A DNA stretch of 64,000 bases from NCBI GenBank assembly GCA_945907245.1, contig CAMDTB010000007.1, forward strand, positions 1-64,000. Direction: 5' to 3'. Below are positions 56,167-64,000 of this stretch, piece after piece. The notes beneath the pieces are model-generated. The model did not search any database, was not told the origin of the DNA, and saw only the letters and a program-made list of their open reading frames with translations. The position numbers and the translations under genes are program-made. The DNA comes from Rhizobium sp. Q54. GTDB lineage: Bacteria; Pseudomonadota; Alphaproteobacteria; SMXS01. How positions within the stretch are numbered: position 1 is the first letter of the stretch; each line of letters begins with the position of its first letter.

Positions 56167-57204
56167 TCAGCGTCCCGGATCGTCCGCGATCCTGACCAAC
56201 TGCTTGCCGGTATTGCGGCCCTCGAACTGCCCCAGCGCGGCGTCGGGGTATGCGTCGAATCCGTCAGCAACATCAAGCACTTCCTTGATCTTTCCGGACT
56301 TCAGCAGCGTCCCCAGCCGCTTCACGCCCTCGCCGAAACGGGCGATGTAGTCGAAGAAGAAGAATCCCGACATGGTGCAGGCCCGCATGGCCAGCGCCAT
56401 GTGGTTCTGCAGGCCCGGACCGGGAGAATTATAGGTGGCGATGCCGCCGCAGATCACGATGCGGCCACCATGGGCCATGTTGGCCAGTGCCGCGTCGAGG
56501 ATCGCGCCGCCTACATTGTCGAAGAACACGTCGATGCCGTCGGGACATAGCGCGGCCATCCGGCTCGGCACGTCCTCGGCCTTGTAGTCGATGGCCGCGT
56601 CGAACCCCAGGTCGCCGGTCAGCAGCGCGCACTTCCTGGGTCCACCGGCGATGCCGATCACCCGCGCGCCGGACAGCCTGGCGAGCTGGCCCGCAACACT
56701 GCCGATGGCACCCGCCGCGCCCGACACGACGACAGTGTCGCCCGGCTTCACATGGCCGAAGTCGCCCATGCCGAAATAGGCGCACAGACCGTTCATGCCC
56801 AGGGTGGCGAGGCCCGACGCCAGATCGAAGCCATCCGGGATCCGCTGCAGCGCGGTGCCGGTGCGGTCCATGGGGCCGGTGGCCACGTAGTCGGCGAACT
56901 CCATGAAGCCGGTCACCGCGTCGCCCGGCCTGAAGTCCGGGTGGCGCGACTTGACGACGCGGCCGGCGACGCCGCCGCACATGGGATCACCGATGGGGAT
57001 CGCCTTGAAGCGTTCCTCCAGACCCTTCACCCACGCATGGTTCATGGGATCGCAGGAGAAATAGACACTGCGCACCAGCATCTCGCCGTCGCCGATCTCG
57101 GGCACAGCGGTCTCGCGGTATTCGAACTGGTCCCGCGTCAGGCCCAGCCCGTTGCCGCCCGCCGCGTCCGCGACGACCCATTGCCGGTTCACGTCGTTCT
57201 TCAT
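56167..57204 (-). CDS. MDR family NADP-dependent oxidoreductase
   Basis: A 345-residue zinc-free MDR protein. The Rossmann motif GAAGAIGSVAGQLARL, then VIGIAGGPRKCALLTGDLGF and GIDVFFDNVGGAILDAALAN, places it in the same CurA/LTB4-dehydrogenase-like branch as the gene at 39570. It should use NADPH to reduce enones. Its ATG overlaps the stop of the acyl-CoA dehydrogenase gene by four bases, so the two are translationally coupled and may act on one CoA or ketone intermediate. Confidence 0.9.
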   Translation of the reverse strand: MKNDVNRQWVVADAAGGNGLGLTRDQFEYRETAVPEIGDGEMLVRSVYFSCDPMNHAWVKGLEERFKAIPIGDPMCGGVAGRVVKSRHPDFRPGDAVTGFMEFADYVATGPMDRTGTALQRIPDGFDLASGLATLGMNGLCAYFGMGDFGHVKPGDTVVVSGAAGAIGSVAGQLARLSGARVIGIAGGPRKCALLTGDLGFDAAIDYKAEDVPSRMAALCPDGIDVFFDNVGGAILDAALANMAHGGRIVICGGIATYNSPGPGLQNHMALAMRACTMSGFFFFDYIARFGEGVKRLGTLLKSGKIKEVLDVADGFDAYPDAALGQFEGRNTGKQLVRIADDPGR

Positions 57205-58355
57205 GCGCGGAACTCCTTGATCAGGTTGCGCGCGATCAGCAGCTGCTGGATCTGCGAGGTGCCCTCGTAGATGCGGAAGATGCGCACGTCACGGTAGAAG
57301 CGCTCCACCGCGTATTCCGACATGTAGCCGGCGCCGCCATGGATCTGGACGGCCCGGTCCGCCACGCGGCCGACCATCTCCGAGGCGAAATACTTGCAGG
57401 CGGCGATATCGCCGACGCTGCGGTTGCCGGCGTCGTAGTTGCGCGCGGCGTCGAGCACCATGCACTGGGCGGCGTAGGATTCGGTGCGGCTGTCGGCCAG
57501 CATGGCCTGGATCAGCTGGAACTCGGCGATCGCCTGGCCGAACTGCTTGCGGTCGATGGCGTAGCGCACCGACTCCTCGACCAGCCGCTGCGACACGCCG
57601 ACGCACAGCGCCGAGATGTGCAGGCGTCCCCGGTCCAGCGTCTTCATGGCGGTCTTGAAGCCCTGCCCCGGCACGCCGCCGATCAGGTTGGCGGCGGGCA
57701 CCCGGCAGTCCTCGAAGATCACGTCGTACACATTGGCGCCGGCCTGGCCCATCTTCTTGTTGGGCTTGCCGACGGTGAGGCCGGGGCTGTTCTTTTCGAC
57801 GATGAACGCCGAGACGCCGCCCGCGCCCTTGTTCGACGGATCGGTGCGCGCCATCAGGGTGAAGATCGAGGCGTCGGCCGCGTTGGTGATGTAGCGCTTG
57901 GTGCCGTTGACCACGTAATGGTCGCCGTCGAGGATGGCCGTCGTGCGGATGCTGGCCGCATCCGAGCCGGCGTCCGGCTCGGTCAGCGCGAAGGACGCGA
58001 CATATTCGCCGGCCGCCACCTTGGGCAGGAAGCGGGCCTTCTGCTCGGGCGTGCCGTCGATGACGATGCCCTGCGAGCCGATGCCGTTGTTGGTGCCGAT
58101 CTTCGACCGGAACGCGGGCGAGGCGCGGCCCAGCTCCATGATGATGTAGGCCTCTTCCTCGGTGGTCAGGCCCAGCCCGCCATATTCCTCCGGCACGGTC
58201 ATGCCGTAGAGGCCCATCTCGCGCATCTCCCGGAGGATCTCCGCCGGGACGGCGTTGTCCTCGACGACCCGGTCCTCGGCGGGGATCAGGCGTTCGTTGA
58301 CGAAGCGGCGGATGGTGTCGCGCAGCTGGTTGAAGATTTCCTGGTCGCGGATCAT
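57201..58355 (-). CDS. Acyl-CoA dehydrogenase
   Basis: A 384-residue ACAD. FAD-binding segments are FALTEPDAGSDAASIRT and the C-terminal RIYEGTSQIQQLLIARNLI; the catalytic base is Glu364 in the YEGTSQIQ motif. QIHGGAGYMSEYAVERFYRD is the conserved helix. It should introduce the alpha,beta double bond in an acyl-CoA, passing electrons to ETF. The ATG at 58355 follows CGGGAAG; the longer frame to 58436 is not supported. It is the first gene of a pair with the MDR reductase and diverges from the MgtC-like gene. Confidence 0.94.
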   Translation of the reverse strand: MIRDQEIFNQLRDTIRRFVNERLIPAEDRVVEDNAVPAEILREMREMGLYGMTVPEEYGGLGLTTEEEAYIIMELGRASPAFRSKIGTNNGIGSQGIVIDGTPEQKARFLPKVAAGEYVASFALTEPDAGSDAASIRTTAILDGDHYVVNGTKRYITNAADASIFTLMARTDPSNKGAGGVSAFIVEKNSPGLTVGKPNKKMGQAGANVYDVIFEDCRVPAANLIGGVPGQGFKTAMKTLDRGRLHISALCVGVSQRLVEESVRYAIDRKQFGQAIAEFQLIQAMLADSRTESYAAQCMVLDAARNYDAGNRSVGDIAACKYFASEMVGRVADRAVQIHGGAGYMSEYAVERFYRDVRIFRIYEGTSQIQQLLIARNLIKEFRA

Positions 58356-58392
58356 GGCATCTTCCCGGTTTCTGGGATTGTTGGTCGGGCTT

Positions 58393-58463
58393 CGCTTATA
58401 AAGCGTTCGCCGGACGCCGCAAACGGTACATGGCATGATACTAAGAGACTATGCGGTACCGTT
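58393..58463. promoter_or_regulatory. Divergent promoter region with two inverted repeats
   Basis: CGCTT-ATA-AAGCG at 58393-58405 overlaps a TATAAA-like -10 element. AACGGTAC (58422-58429) and GTACCGTT (58456-58463) are perfect 8-base arms 26 bases apart. They lie between the acyl-CoA dehydrogenase and MgtC-like genes. They could be operators or an RNA hairpin; which gene is controlled is unknown. Confidence 0.45.
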
Positions 58464-58488
58464 GTCCCCCAGCGCACAGACTGCCTGA

Positions 58489-59754
58489 ATGACTGACAAG
58501 CTTCAGCTCCTGGACCTCGCCATTGCGCTGGGAGTCGGCGCGATGATCGGCGTCGAGCGCGGCTGGTCGCAGCGCGAAATGCCGGAGGGCACGAGGGTCG
58601 CCGGCCTGCGCACCTTTTCGCTGTTCGGCCTGTTTGGCGGCGTCGCCGCCGCGATGGGAACCCTCTACGGCGTCGCCATCCTGGCCGCAGTGTCCCTTGG
58701 CGCCGCCGGCATCGTGGTCGCTTCGCTGGTCACCGGCCGAAGGGACCCGGCGAACCGGGACATCACCACCGAGGTCGCCCTGCTGCTGACATTCGCTCTT
58801 GGCGTACTGGCGGGCTTTGGCAGGCACACGGAGGCGGTGGCATGCGCTGTCGTGGTCACGGTGCTGCTTGGGCTCAAGCCGTCGCTGCACGGTTGGCTGA
58901 AGACCCTTGAACGGGAGGAGATGACGGCCGCGTTCCGGTTGCTGGTCATGTCGCTGGTAATCCTGCCGGTTCTCCCCAACAAGGGCTTTGGCCCATGGGA
59001 GGCGCTCAATCCCTATGTGATCTGGCTGATGGTGGTGCTGATCTCGGGGCTTTCCTTCGCCGGATACATAGCGGTGAAACATGCCGGGCCGCGCTGGGGG
59101 CTTATCGTCACCGGGCTGATGGGCGGACTGGCGTCGTCGACCGCCGTCGCCGTCACTATGGCGCGCCTCGGCAAGGCCAGCGGCGGCGTTCAGCCTGCGG
59201 CCGCCACTGCCACAGTCGCCAGCTCGACTGTCGTATACGGTCGGCTGCTTGTGGTGTCGGCGGCGTTCGCACCCTTGTTGGCGTGGAAGCTGGCGCCGGT
59301 GCTGGGCGCCATGGCGCTGACCGGTGCGGTGTGCGTCGCCATCATGTGGCCGCGCAACCAGCCCGCTGACGGCCAGGGCGCGCAGGCCCTGGACGACATC
59401 AAGCCGTTCAGCCTGGCGACGCCGCTTCGTTTCGCCGCCATCCTGGCCATCGTCATGGTGGCCTCCGCCGGACTGCAATCCTGGCTGGGCGACGGGGGCC
59501 TGCTGCTGGTTTCGGCCATTGCCGGCGTTACCGACGTGGACGCGCCGGCCCTCACCGTTGCAGGACGAGTCGCCGGAGGGCTCGACGCGGGTGTCGGCGC
59601 TCTCGCCATCCTGATCGCCGTGGCGGTGAATATCGTCGCCAAGTTCGTCATCATCGGATGGATCGGCGGCGCTGGCATGGCGAAGCGCGTCGCGCCGGGG
59701 CTGCTGCTGGCGTTGCCCGTCGGCGCCGCCGTCTGGTGGTTCTTCGCGCGGTAG
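58489..59754 (+). CDS. MgtC/SapB N-terminal plus DUF4010 membrane protein
   Basis: A 421-residue multi-span protein. Residues 1-135 match the MgtC/SapB domain (LAIALGVGAMIGVERGWSQR; EGTRVAGLRTFSLFGLFGGV). The rest is DUF4010, with about ten more hydrophobic segments (GPRWGLIVTGLMGGLASSTA; VNIVAKFVIIGWIGG). Full-length MgtC-DUF4010 proteins are poorly characterised inner-membrane proteins with a suspected role in ion or magnesium homeostasis. No ribosome site stronger than GACTGCC is seen. It is convergent with the CYTH-CHAD gene after seven bases. Confidence 0.9.
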   Translation: MTDKLQLLDLAIALGVGAMIGVERGWSQREMPEGTRVAGLRTFSLFGLFGGVAAAMGTLYGVAILAAVSLGAAGIVVASLVTGRRDPANRDITTEVALLLTFALGVLAGFGRHTEAVACAVVVTVLLGLKPSLHGWLKTLEREEMTAAFRLLVMSLVILPVLPNKGFGPWEALNPYVIWLMVVLISGLSFAGYIAVKHAGPRWGLIVTGLMGGLASSTAVAVTMARLGKASGGVQPAAATATVASSTVVYGRLLVVSAAFAPLLAWKLAPVLGAMALTGAVCVAIMWPRNQPADGQGAQALDDIKPFSLATPLRFAAILAIVMVASAGLQSWLGDGGLLLVSAIAGVTDVDAPALTVAGRVAGGLDAGVGALAILIAVAVNIVAKFVIIGWIGGAGMAKRVAPGLLLALPVGAAVWWFFAR

Positions 59755-59761
59755 AAAACCC

Positions 59762-61261
59762 TCAGTCCCGCCAGAACGGGTCGGCGCCGCGCAGGTCGGC
59801 CCAGGCCTTCGACAGCGCCTTGTCCGACACGTGGCCGCGCTGCTCGTGGAAGGTGACCAGCGTCGCCGTGCCCGAGGCCAGTTCCTCGTCGTCGTCGGCC
59901 GCCTCCATCAGCTGGCCGCACAGGCCCTGTGCCACGGTCAGATCATTGAGCTTGCCCAGCAGGTCGAGCATCTCGGTGAGCGCGTCGCGGAACTTCTTCA
60001 CGTCCTTGCGCGGATAGAGGCTGCGGAAGAACTCGCCCGCGTAGCGAAGCTTCTTCAGTGCGATGCGCACTTCGTGCTTGGCCTCGGCGTCGAGGCCGTC
60101 GAAATCGTCGCCCGCATCCAGCGCCCGGTGGTAAAGCCGGTCGAGCAGGCCGCCGGCATGGTCGGTCATCGGCCGCTTCATGGCCTTCATGCCGTCCTCG
60201 GACAGGCCGGCGCGCCAGCCGCGCCGCTCGACCCATCCGGCGAGGCGCAGGGCGAACACCGTATAGGCGGGCGAACTCATGGCGACCCGCGCCTCGGTAT
60301 AGCCCTCGTCCCGCATCCGCCGCGCGCCGTCGTACAGCGCGCGTAGCCCCCGGTGCTCGGGCCACAGTTCCATCACCGGCGGCAAGGTCTCCAGCAGGAA
60401 TACGTCCCAGTCGCGCGCCGGACCCAGGCTGCCCGCCGCCCATTTCGACTGGTCGCGGAACTCCTCGAGTGGCGGATCGGGGATGAAGTCCTTGAAGAAG
60501 TTGATCGCCGAGCGCAGCCGGCGCAGCGCCACCCGCATCTGGTGCACGCCTTCCGGGTCGCGGCCGTCGAACGCCGAAGCCTGGTTCGCCAGCCACTGCC
60601 GGATGCAGGCCTGCAGGCTGTCGCGCATGCCGTCTTCCAGCGTGACGTCGTCCGGGAATTCCAGCCTGTCGGCCTTGACCGACGGCGGCGGCGTGTCGTC
60701 GGCGAGCCGGAATCCACGCGCCGACTTGGCGTCGATGGAGAGCTGCAGCGGCACCATCTCGGCAAGCCGCGCGCCCAGGTCGAACAGGTCCGCCGCGGCG
60801 CCATCGAGCAACTCCAGTTCGACCTCGCAGACCGGCAGCTCGCGCCCGCCGGCGCGGATCACGCCGGTGTCCATGGCCAGCTCGATGCGGCTGGGATCGA
60901 ACCGCCAGGTAGGAAAGCTTGCCACCAGCTTGTCGCGGTCGATGTCGGTGACGAAGATCTCCCCGAGCCCTTCGGCATGGCCGTCCAGCTCGGGCGCGAA
61001 GGACGCGACCGGCTTTTCCCACTCGCCCCGGACGAACAGGCCGTCGCCTTCGGTCTTCACCGTCTGGATGAACCGCCGCCCGCTGCGTCGGACCCGCAGC
61101 GTCATCCCCTGGGTCTTCAGCGTCCGGCAAGGCGTGTCGTAATAGCGGCTCTCCAGCCGTTTCGCGGCCGGCGGTTCGACCACCGTCGCCACCTCGCCGA
61201 CGGCCCGCAAAATCGCGGGCAGGTCGGGGGGATGGGCCAGCAGCTTGATCTCGATTTCCAT
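59762..61261 (-). CDS. CYTH-CHAD domain protein
   Basis: A 499-residue protein. The N-terminal CYTH triphosphate-tunnel domain (about 1-200) starts MEIEIKLL with the ExExK signature and has MTLRVRRSGRRFIQTVKTEG and CEVELELLDG. The CHAD domain (about 215-490) is helical with conserved basic and His residues: GVHQMRVALRRLRSAINFFK and KHEVRIALKKLRYAGEFFRS. CHAD domains bind polyphosphate; CYTH domains hydrolyse inorganic triphosphate. It starts one base after the stop of a PPK2 gene, so the two form a polyphosphate operon. Confidence 0.93.
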   Translation of the reverse strand: MEIEIKLLAHPPDLPAILRAVGEVATVVEPPAAKRLESRYYDTPCRTLKTQGMTLRVRRSGRRFIQTVKTEGDGLFVRGEWEKPVASFAPELDGHAEGLGEIFVTDIDRDKLVASFPTWRFDPSRIELAMDTGVIRAGGRELPVCEVELELLDGAAADLFDLGARLAEMVPLQLSIDAKSARGFRLADDTPPPSVKADRLEFPDDVTLEDGMRDSLQACIRQWLANQASAFDGRDPEGVHQMRVALRRLRSAINFFKDFIPDPPLEEFRDQSKWAAGSLGPARDWDVFLLETLPPVMELWPEHRGLRALYDGARRMRDEGYTEARVAMSSPAYTVFALRLAGWVERRGWRAGLSEDGMKAMKRPMTDHAGGLLDRLYHRALDAGDDFDGLDAEAKHEVRIALKKLRYAGEFFRSLYPRKDVKKFRDALTEMLDLLGKLNDLTVAQGLCGQLMEAADDDEELASGTATLVTFHEQRGHVSDKALSKAWADLRGADPFWRD

Positions 61262-61262
61262 G

Positions 61263-62054
61263 TCAGGGTGCGATCAGGCCGTTTTCCACATAGACCGGAT
61301 CGTAGGTGAACACGATCGACGGATTGGGGCGGATCACCTTGGCTTTCTTGCCCTCGTAATCGAACCGCGTCAACAGGTCGGAGATCAGGTTGAGCCGCGC
61401 CGTCTTCTTGTCGTCGGCCTTGACGATGGTCCAGGGCGACGCGGGGCTGTGGGTGTGGACCAGCATGTCGTTACGCGCCGCGCTGTATTCCTTCCACAGC
61501 TTGTTGGCCACGGCGTCGATCGGGCTGATCTTCCACTGCTTGAGCGGGTCGCGCCGCCGGTCCTTCAGGCGCTTCTTCTGCTCGTTCTTCGATATGTCCA
61601 TGTAGTACTTGATCAGCACCAGACCGGAACGCTGCAGCAACTGCTCGAACGGGCCGACGGTCTCGTAGAACTCGCGCAATTCGTCCTCGGTGCAGAAGCC
61701 CATCACCCGCTCGACGCCGGCGCGGTTGTACCAGCTGCGGTTGAACAGCACGAATTCGTCGGCCGTGGGCAGATGCTCCACCCAGCGCTGGAAGTACCAG
61801 GCGGTCCTTTCCCGGTCGGTCGGCTTGCTGAGCGCCACGACCCGCGTCTCGCGCGGGCTCAGATGCTCGACGATGCGCTTGATGGTGCCGTCCTTGCCGG
61901 CGGCGTCGCGGCCCTCGACGATCACCAGCACCTTGCGGTCGTTGGCGATGTTGTGGCGCTGCAGCTTGACCAGCTCGATCTGCAGCTCCACGAGACGCTT
62001 CTTGTAGTCGGCGTCATCGACAATATGAGCCTGCTGCTGGTCCGGCTTTTTCAT
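61263..62054 (-). CDS. ppk2: Polyphosphate kinase 2 (PPK2)
   Basis: A 263-residue class I PPK2. Walker A is EGRDAAGKDG at 47-56; FNRSWYNRAGVERVMGFCTE is the highly conserved lid/Walker B region; RRRDPLKQWKISPID is the PPK2 signature. The enzyme transfers phosphate between polyphosphate and nucleoside diphosphates, usually making GTP or ATP from polyP. The ATG at 62054 follows GAGGC; a longer frame exists upstream but is not supported. One base separates its stop from the CYTH-CHAD start, so both are translated from one mRNA. Confidence 0.94.
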   Translation of the reverse strand: MKKPDQQQAHIVDDADYKKRLVELQIELVKLQRHNIANDRKVLVIVEGRDAAGKDGTIKRIVEHLSPRETRVVALSKPTDRERTAWYFQRWVEHLPTADEFVLFNRSWYNRAGVERVMGFCTEDELREFYETVGPFEQLLQRSGLVLIKYYMDISKNEQKKRLKDRRRDPLKQWKISPIDAVANKLWKEYSAARNDMLVHTHSPASPWTIVKADDKKTARLNLISDLLTRFDYEGKKAKVIRPNPSIVFTYDPVYVENGLIAP

Positions 62055-62230
62055 GGGGTCGCTGCCTCTGTCACGCTGGCTGGTAGGATCGTTGGCCGGG
62101 CGCAGTATGTCATAGAAACTTGCAGGCGCAAAAATCGGCGGAACCTGAAGCGCCGACTGCAAGGCGCGGGCGTTGTTTGCCGGCGCGAACACGGGCAAGC
62201 TGATAAGTGCCGAACGATCCTGACGGAGCC

Positions 62231-64000
62231 ATGATGCCGGAGCGCCTTGCCTATCGCGCGTGTCAATGGACGCGAACGCTGCATGCATGGCTGTTCGTCC
62301 TGCTGCTGGCCGGCGTCCCGGCCTTCGCCGCCGCGCCACCCGACCGGAAGTTCGATCCGGCGCAGCCCGACTGCGGCGTGGCGTCCGGCATGGAATGCGA
62401 TCGGACGCCGGCCGAAAACCCCGACGACGGCGTCCGGGAATGGATGGCGGTCAGCACCGCGTTCCAGGCCTACGACTACGCCATGACCTTGCGAGCCATC
62501 GACGCCCTCACCGCCAGGCAGCCGTTCAACGGCGACGCGGCGTTCATGCGCGGCTATGCGTTGATGCGCCAGCACAAGCCTGCCGAGGCCATCGCCGCCT
62601 TCGACAAGGCCGTCGCGCTCGATCCGCAGAACTCCGTGGCGCTGGCCCATCGCGGCCTGGTGCGCGCCGGTATGGGCGACACGGCACAGGGCCTCGCCGA
62701 CATCGACGCCGCGCTCGACATCGTCGGCGAGAATCCGGCAGCGCTGGCCTACAAGGGCCTGATCCTGCTGCGCGCCGGCAAGGAGAACGAAGGCCTGGCG
62801 CTGCTCGACAATGCGGCGTCGCTGGCGCCCGATTTCGTCTGGTTGCGGCTGGTCAAGGCGACGGCGCTGGCCGACCTGGGCCGCCTCGACGTGGCGGCGG
62901 CCGACGCCGAGAAGGCCGCCGAAGCGGCGCCGGACGATCCGTCGGTCTATGCCGTGCGGGCGCGCATCCGGCTCGACCGCCGCGACACGGACGGCGCGCT
63001 GGCCGACATCGACAAGGCGCTGTCGCTGGGCGGCCAAGACCCGTTCCTGATCGTGCTGCGCAGCCGCGCGAAAGCGGCGAAGGGCGACGCTGAGGGCGCT
63101 ATTGCCGACCTGGCGGCGCTGAGCCGGCAGCATCCGGGCGCCGATCCGGCGATGAAGGCCGAGCTGCCGTCGCTGTTCGGCGACGGCCCGGGCGATCCGC
63201 TGCCCCGGCTGATGCTGGCGGTGATCAAGATCGAGAAGGGCGATGCGAAAGGCGCCCGGGCCATCGCCGAGCAGATCCTGTCGACGACGCCCTGGGCGCG
63301 CCCGGCGGTACTGATGGTGCGCGCCTATGCCTCGCAGGCGCTGGGCGACTACAAGCTGGCGCTCGCCGACCTGGACGAGCTCGAATCCACCCTCGGCAAG
63401 ACCGCCGAGAGCCAGTACATCCGCGCCAAGGTGCTGTGGGGTAGCGGCGACCGCGAGGCGGCGATGAAGACCATCGAGGCCGCCATCGCCCTGTCGCCCA
63501 GCGACGAGATGTATCTGCAGACCCGCGCCACGTTCCGATACGAGAACGGCGACCTGGCCGGCGCGCTGCCAGACTTCGCCAGGCTGCGCACGTCGGAGGA
63601 ATATGGCGACTGGGCCTGGCAGATGCAGATCATCAGCCTCTATTTCCTCGACCGCAACGCCGAGGCAGGCGCGCAGGCGCTGCCCTATCTGCGCGGCAAC
63701 AAGCCGGCCGACGACACCCTGCTGCGGGCCGTGGCCGACATGGTGTGGCAACTCCAGTCCGGCGACACCTGGCAACTGGCCGACGACCTGCTGGCCGCCG
63801 CCGCGCCGCCGTCCCAGGGCGAGGATTTCGAGTTGTTTCTTAAGGGGCGCTCTCTGGTCCATGCCGGCAGGACCGCTGAGGCAGAGGCGCTGTTGGGCCG
63901 CATCGGCGCCCATGACGTGCTGCTGGCGGCGGCCGCCGACGCCGCCTACGCCCCGCTGTGGGACGCGCCGGTGCTGCGCCAGCCGCTCGACGGCGCGGCC
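62231..64000 (+). CDS. Exported TPR-repeat protein, N-terminal part (runs off window)
   Basis: The frame is open from the ATG at 62231 to the window end, 590 codons. The N-terminus MMPERLAYRACQWTRTLHAW followed by LFVLLLAGVPAFAAA is a signal peptide or anchor. From about residue 90, successive TPR units occur: PAEAIAAFDKAVALDPQNSV, GLADIDAALDIVGENPA, GALADIDKALSLGGQDP, and others to residue 560. TPR arrays mediate protein-protein contact; an envelope location is suggested by the signal. It diverges from the ppk2 operon. The C-terminal end is missing, so any extra domain is unknown. Confidence 0.85.
   Translation, partial: MMPERLAYRACQWTRTLHAWLFVLLLAGVPAFAAAPPDRKFDPAQPDCGVASGMECDRTPAENPDDGVREWMAVSTAFQAYDYAMTLRAIDALTARQPFNGDAAFMRGYALMRQHKPAEAIAAFDKAVALDPQNSVALAHRGLVRAGMGDTAQGLADIDAALDIVGENPAALAYKGLILLRAGKENEGLALLDNAASLAPDFVWLRLVKATALADLGRLDVAAADAEKAAEAAPDDPSVYAVRARIRLDRRDTDGALADIDKALSLGGQDPFLIVLRSRAKAAKGDAEGAIADLAALSRQHPGADPAMKAELPSLFGDGPGDPLPRLMLAVIKIEKGDAKGARAIAEQILSTTPWARPAVLMVRAYASQALGDYKLALADLDELESTLGKTAESQYIRAKVLWGSGDREAAMKTIEAAIALSPSDEMYLQTRATFRYENGDLAGALPDFARLRTSEEYGDWAWQMQIISLYFLDRNAEAGAQALPYLRGNKPADDTLLRAVADMVWQLQSGDTWQLADDLLAAAAPPSQGEDFELFLKGRSLVHAGRTAEAEALLGRIGAHDVLLAAAADAAYAPLWDAPVLRQPLDGAA

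Noticed and set aside
62051-63913. Minus-strand 620-codon frame opposite the TPR gene
   Set aside because: The plus strand encodes a signal peptide and regular TPR units; the minus frame is its shadow.
1-64000. CRISPR arrays, tRNA/rRNA genes, transposases, phage or integrase genes
   Set aside because: None seen on reading; no regular short repeats with unique spacers and no recognisable mobile-element proteins. Gene remnants at 34.5 and 48.4 kb are the only signs of rearrangement.

Overview
This window is a GC-rich, densely packed stretch of a bacterial chromosome, most like an alphaproteobacterium: TetR-controlled Rieske oxygenases, an SRAP/YedK gene, CYTH-CHAD plus PPK2, MgtC-DUF4010 and the typical CTTCTCCCC...GGGGAGAAG intergenic palindromes. 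The affiliation is inferred from gene content and base composition; no rRNA, tRNA or other marker gene is present. I recognised no transposase, integrase, phage gene or CRISPR array.

Layout. (1) 1-8.8 kb: oxidative catabolism. A truncated SDR diverges from a TetR/SnoaL/ABM cluster; a TetR regulator sits next to a Rieske oxygenase that diverges from an LLM-family (probably F420 or flavin) oxidoreductase; then comes a SnoaL / flavin monooxygenase / GMC dehydrogenase set. (2) 9.4-16.7 kb: a tight five-gene operon, SWIM protein - DUF5691 - MoxR AAA+ ATPase - DUF5682 - VWA protein, related to E. coli yehLMPQ and of unknown function. (3) 16.8-25 kb: rhodanese, an SDR lacking its catalytic Lys, a Rieske oxygenase, three two-domain EthD-like proteins interrupted by a pair of small secreted proteins, a 29-residue membrane peptide and a cytochrome P450. 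(4) 25-34.3 kb: an orphan Flp pilin, enoyl-CoA hydratase, periplasmic peroxiredoxin, small cytochrome c, a deazaflavin-type reductase, an OYE/dienoyl-CoA-reductase-like flavoprotein lacking one Fe-S ligand, and two tandem haem c-PQQ dehydrogenases resembling polyvinyl-alcohol dehydrogenase. (5) 34.5-43.8 kb: three tandem paralogous Rieske oxygenases behind a palindromic operator, dienelactone-hydrolase-like protein, MDR reductase, GST, cupin-like protein and a radical SAM protein. (6) 43.9-50.1 kb: SRAP and EEP genes, then a CoA-transferase / enoyl-CoA hydratase / SDR / GMC series. (7) 50.2-64 kb: mostly housekeeping and transport: a KefC-like antiporter, SecD-like secreted protein, YjbQ, alpha/beta hydrolase, EF-hand protein, MDR reductase plus acyl-CoA dehydrogenase, MgtC-DUF4010, CYTH-CHAD, PPK2 and a truncated TPR protein.

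How it fits together. Five Rieske oxygenase alpha subunits, a P450, a flavin monooxygenase, two GMC and two PQQ dehydrogenases, four SDRs, two MDR reductases, two enoyl-CoA hydratases, a CoA-transferase and an acyl-CoA dehydrogenase point to oxidation of hydrophobic or cyclic substrates followed by CoA-linked breakdown. No substrate can be named from sequence. No ferredoxin or ferredoxin reductase for the Rieske and P450 enzymes is encoded here, so electron donors must come from elsewhere. Several palindromes in divergent promoters are likely TetR-type operators.

The most unusual items are the SWIM/DUF5691/MoxR/DUF5682/VWA operon, the tandem Rieske triplet, the fused double-EthD family, and three enzymes with changed key residues (SDR at 17.2 kb, OYE-like protein at 28.3 kb, MoxR at 12.8 kb).
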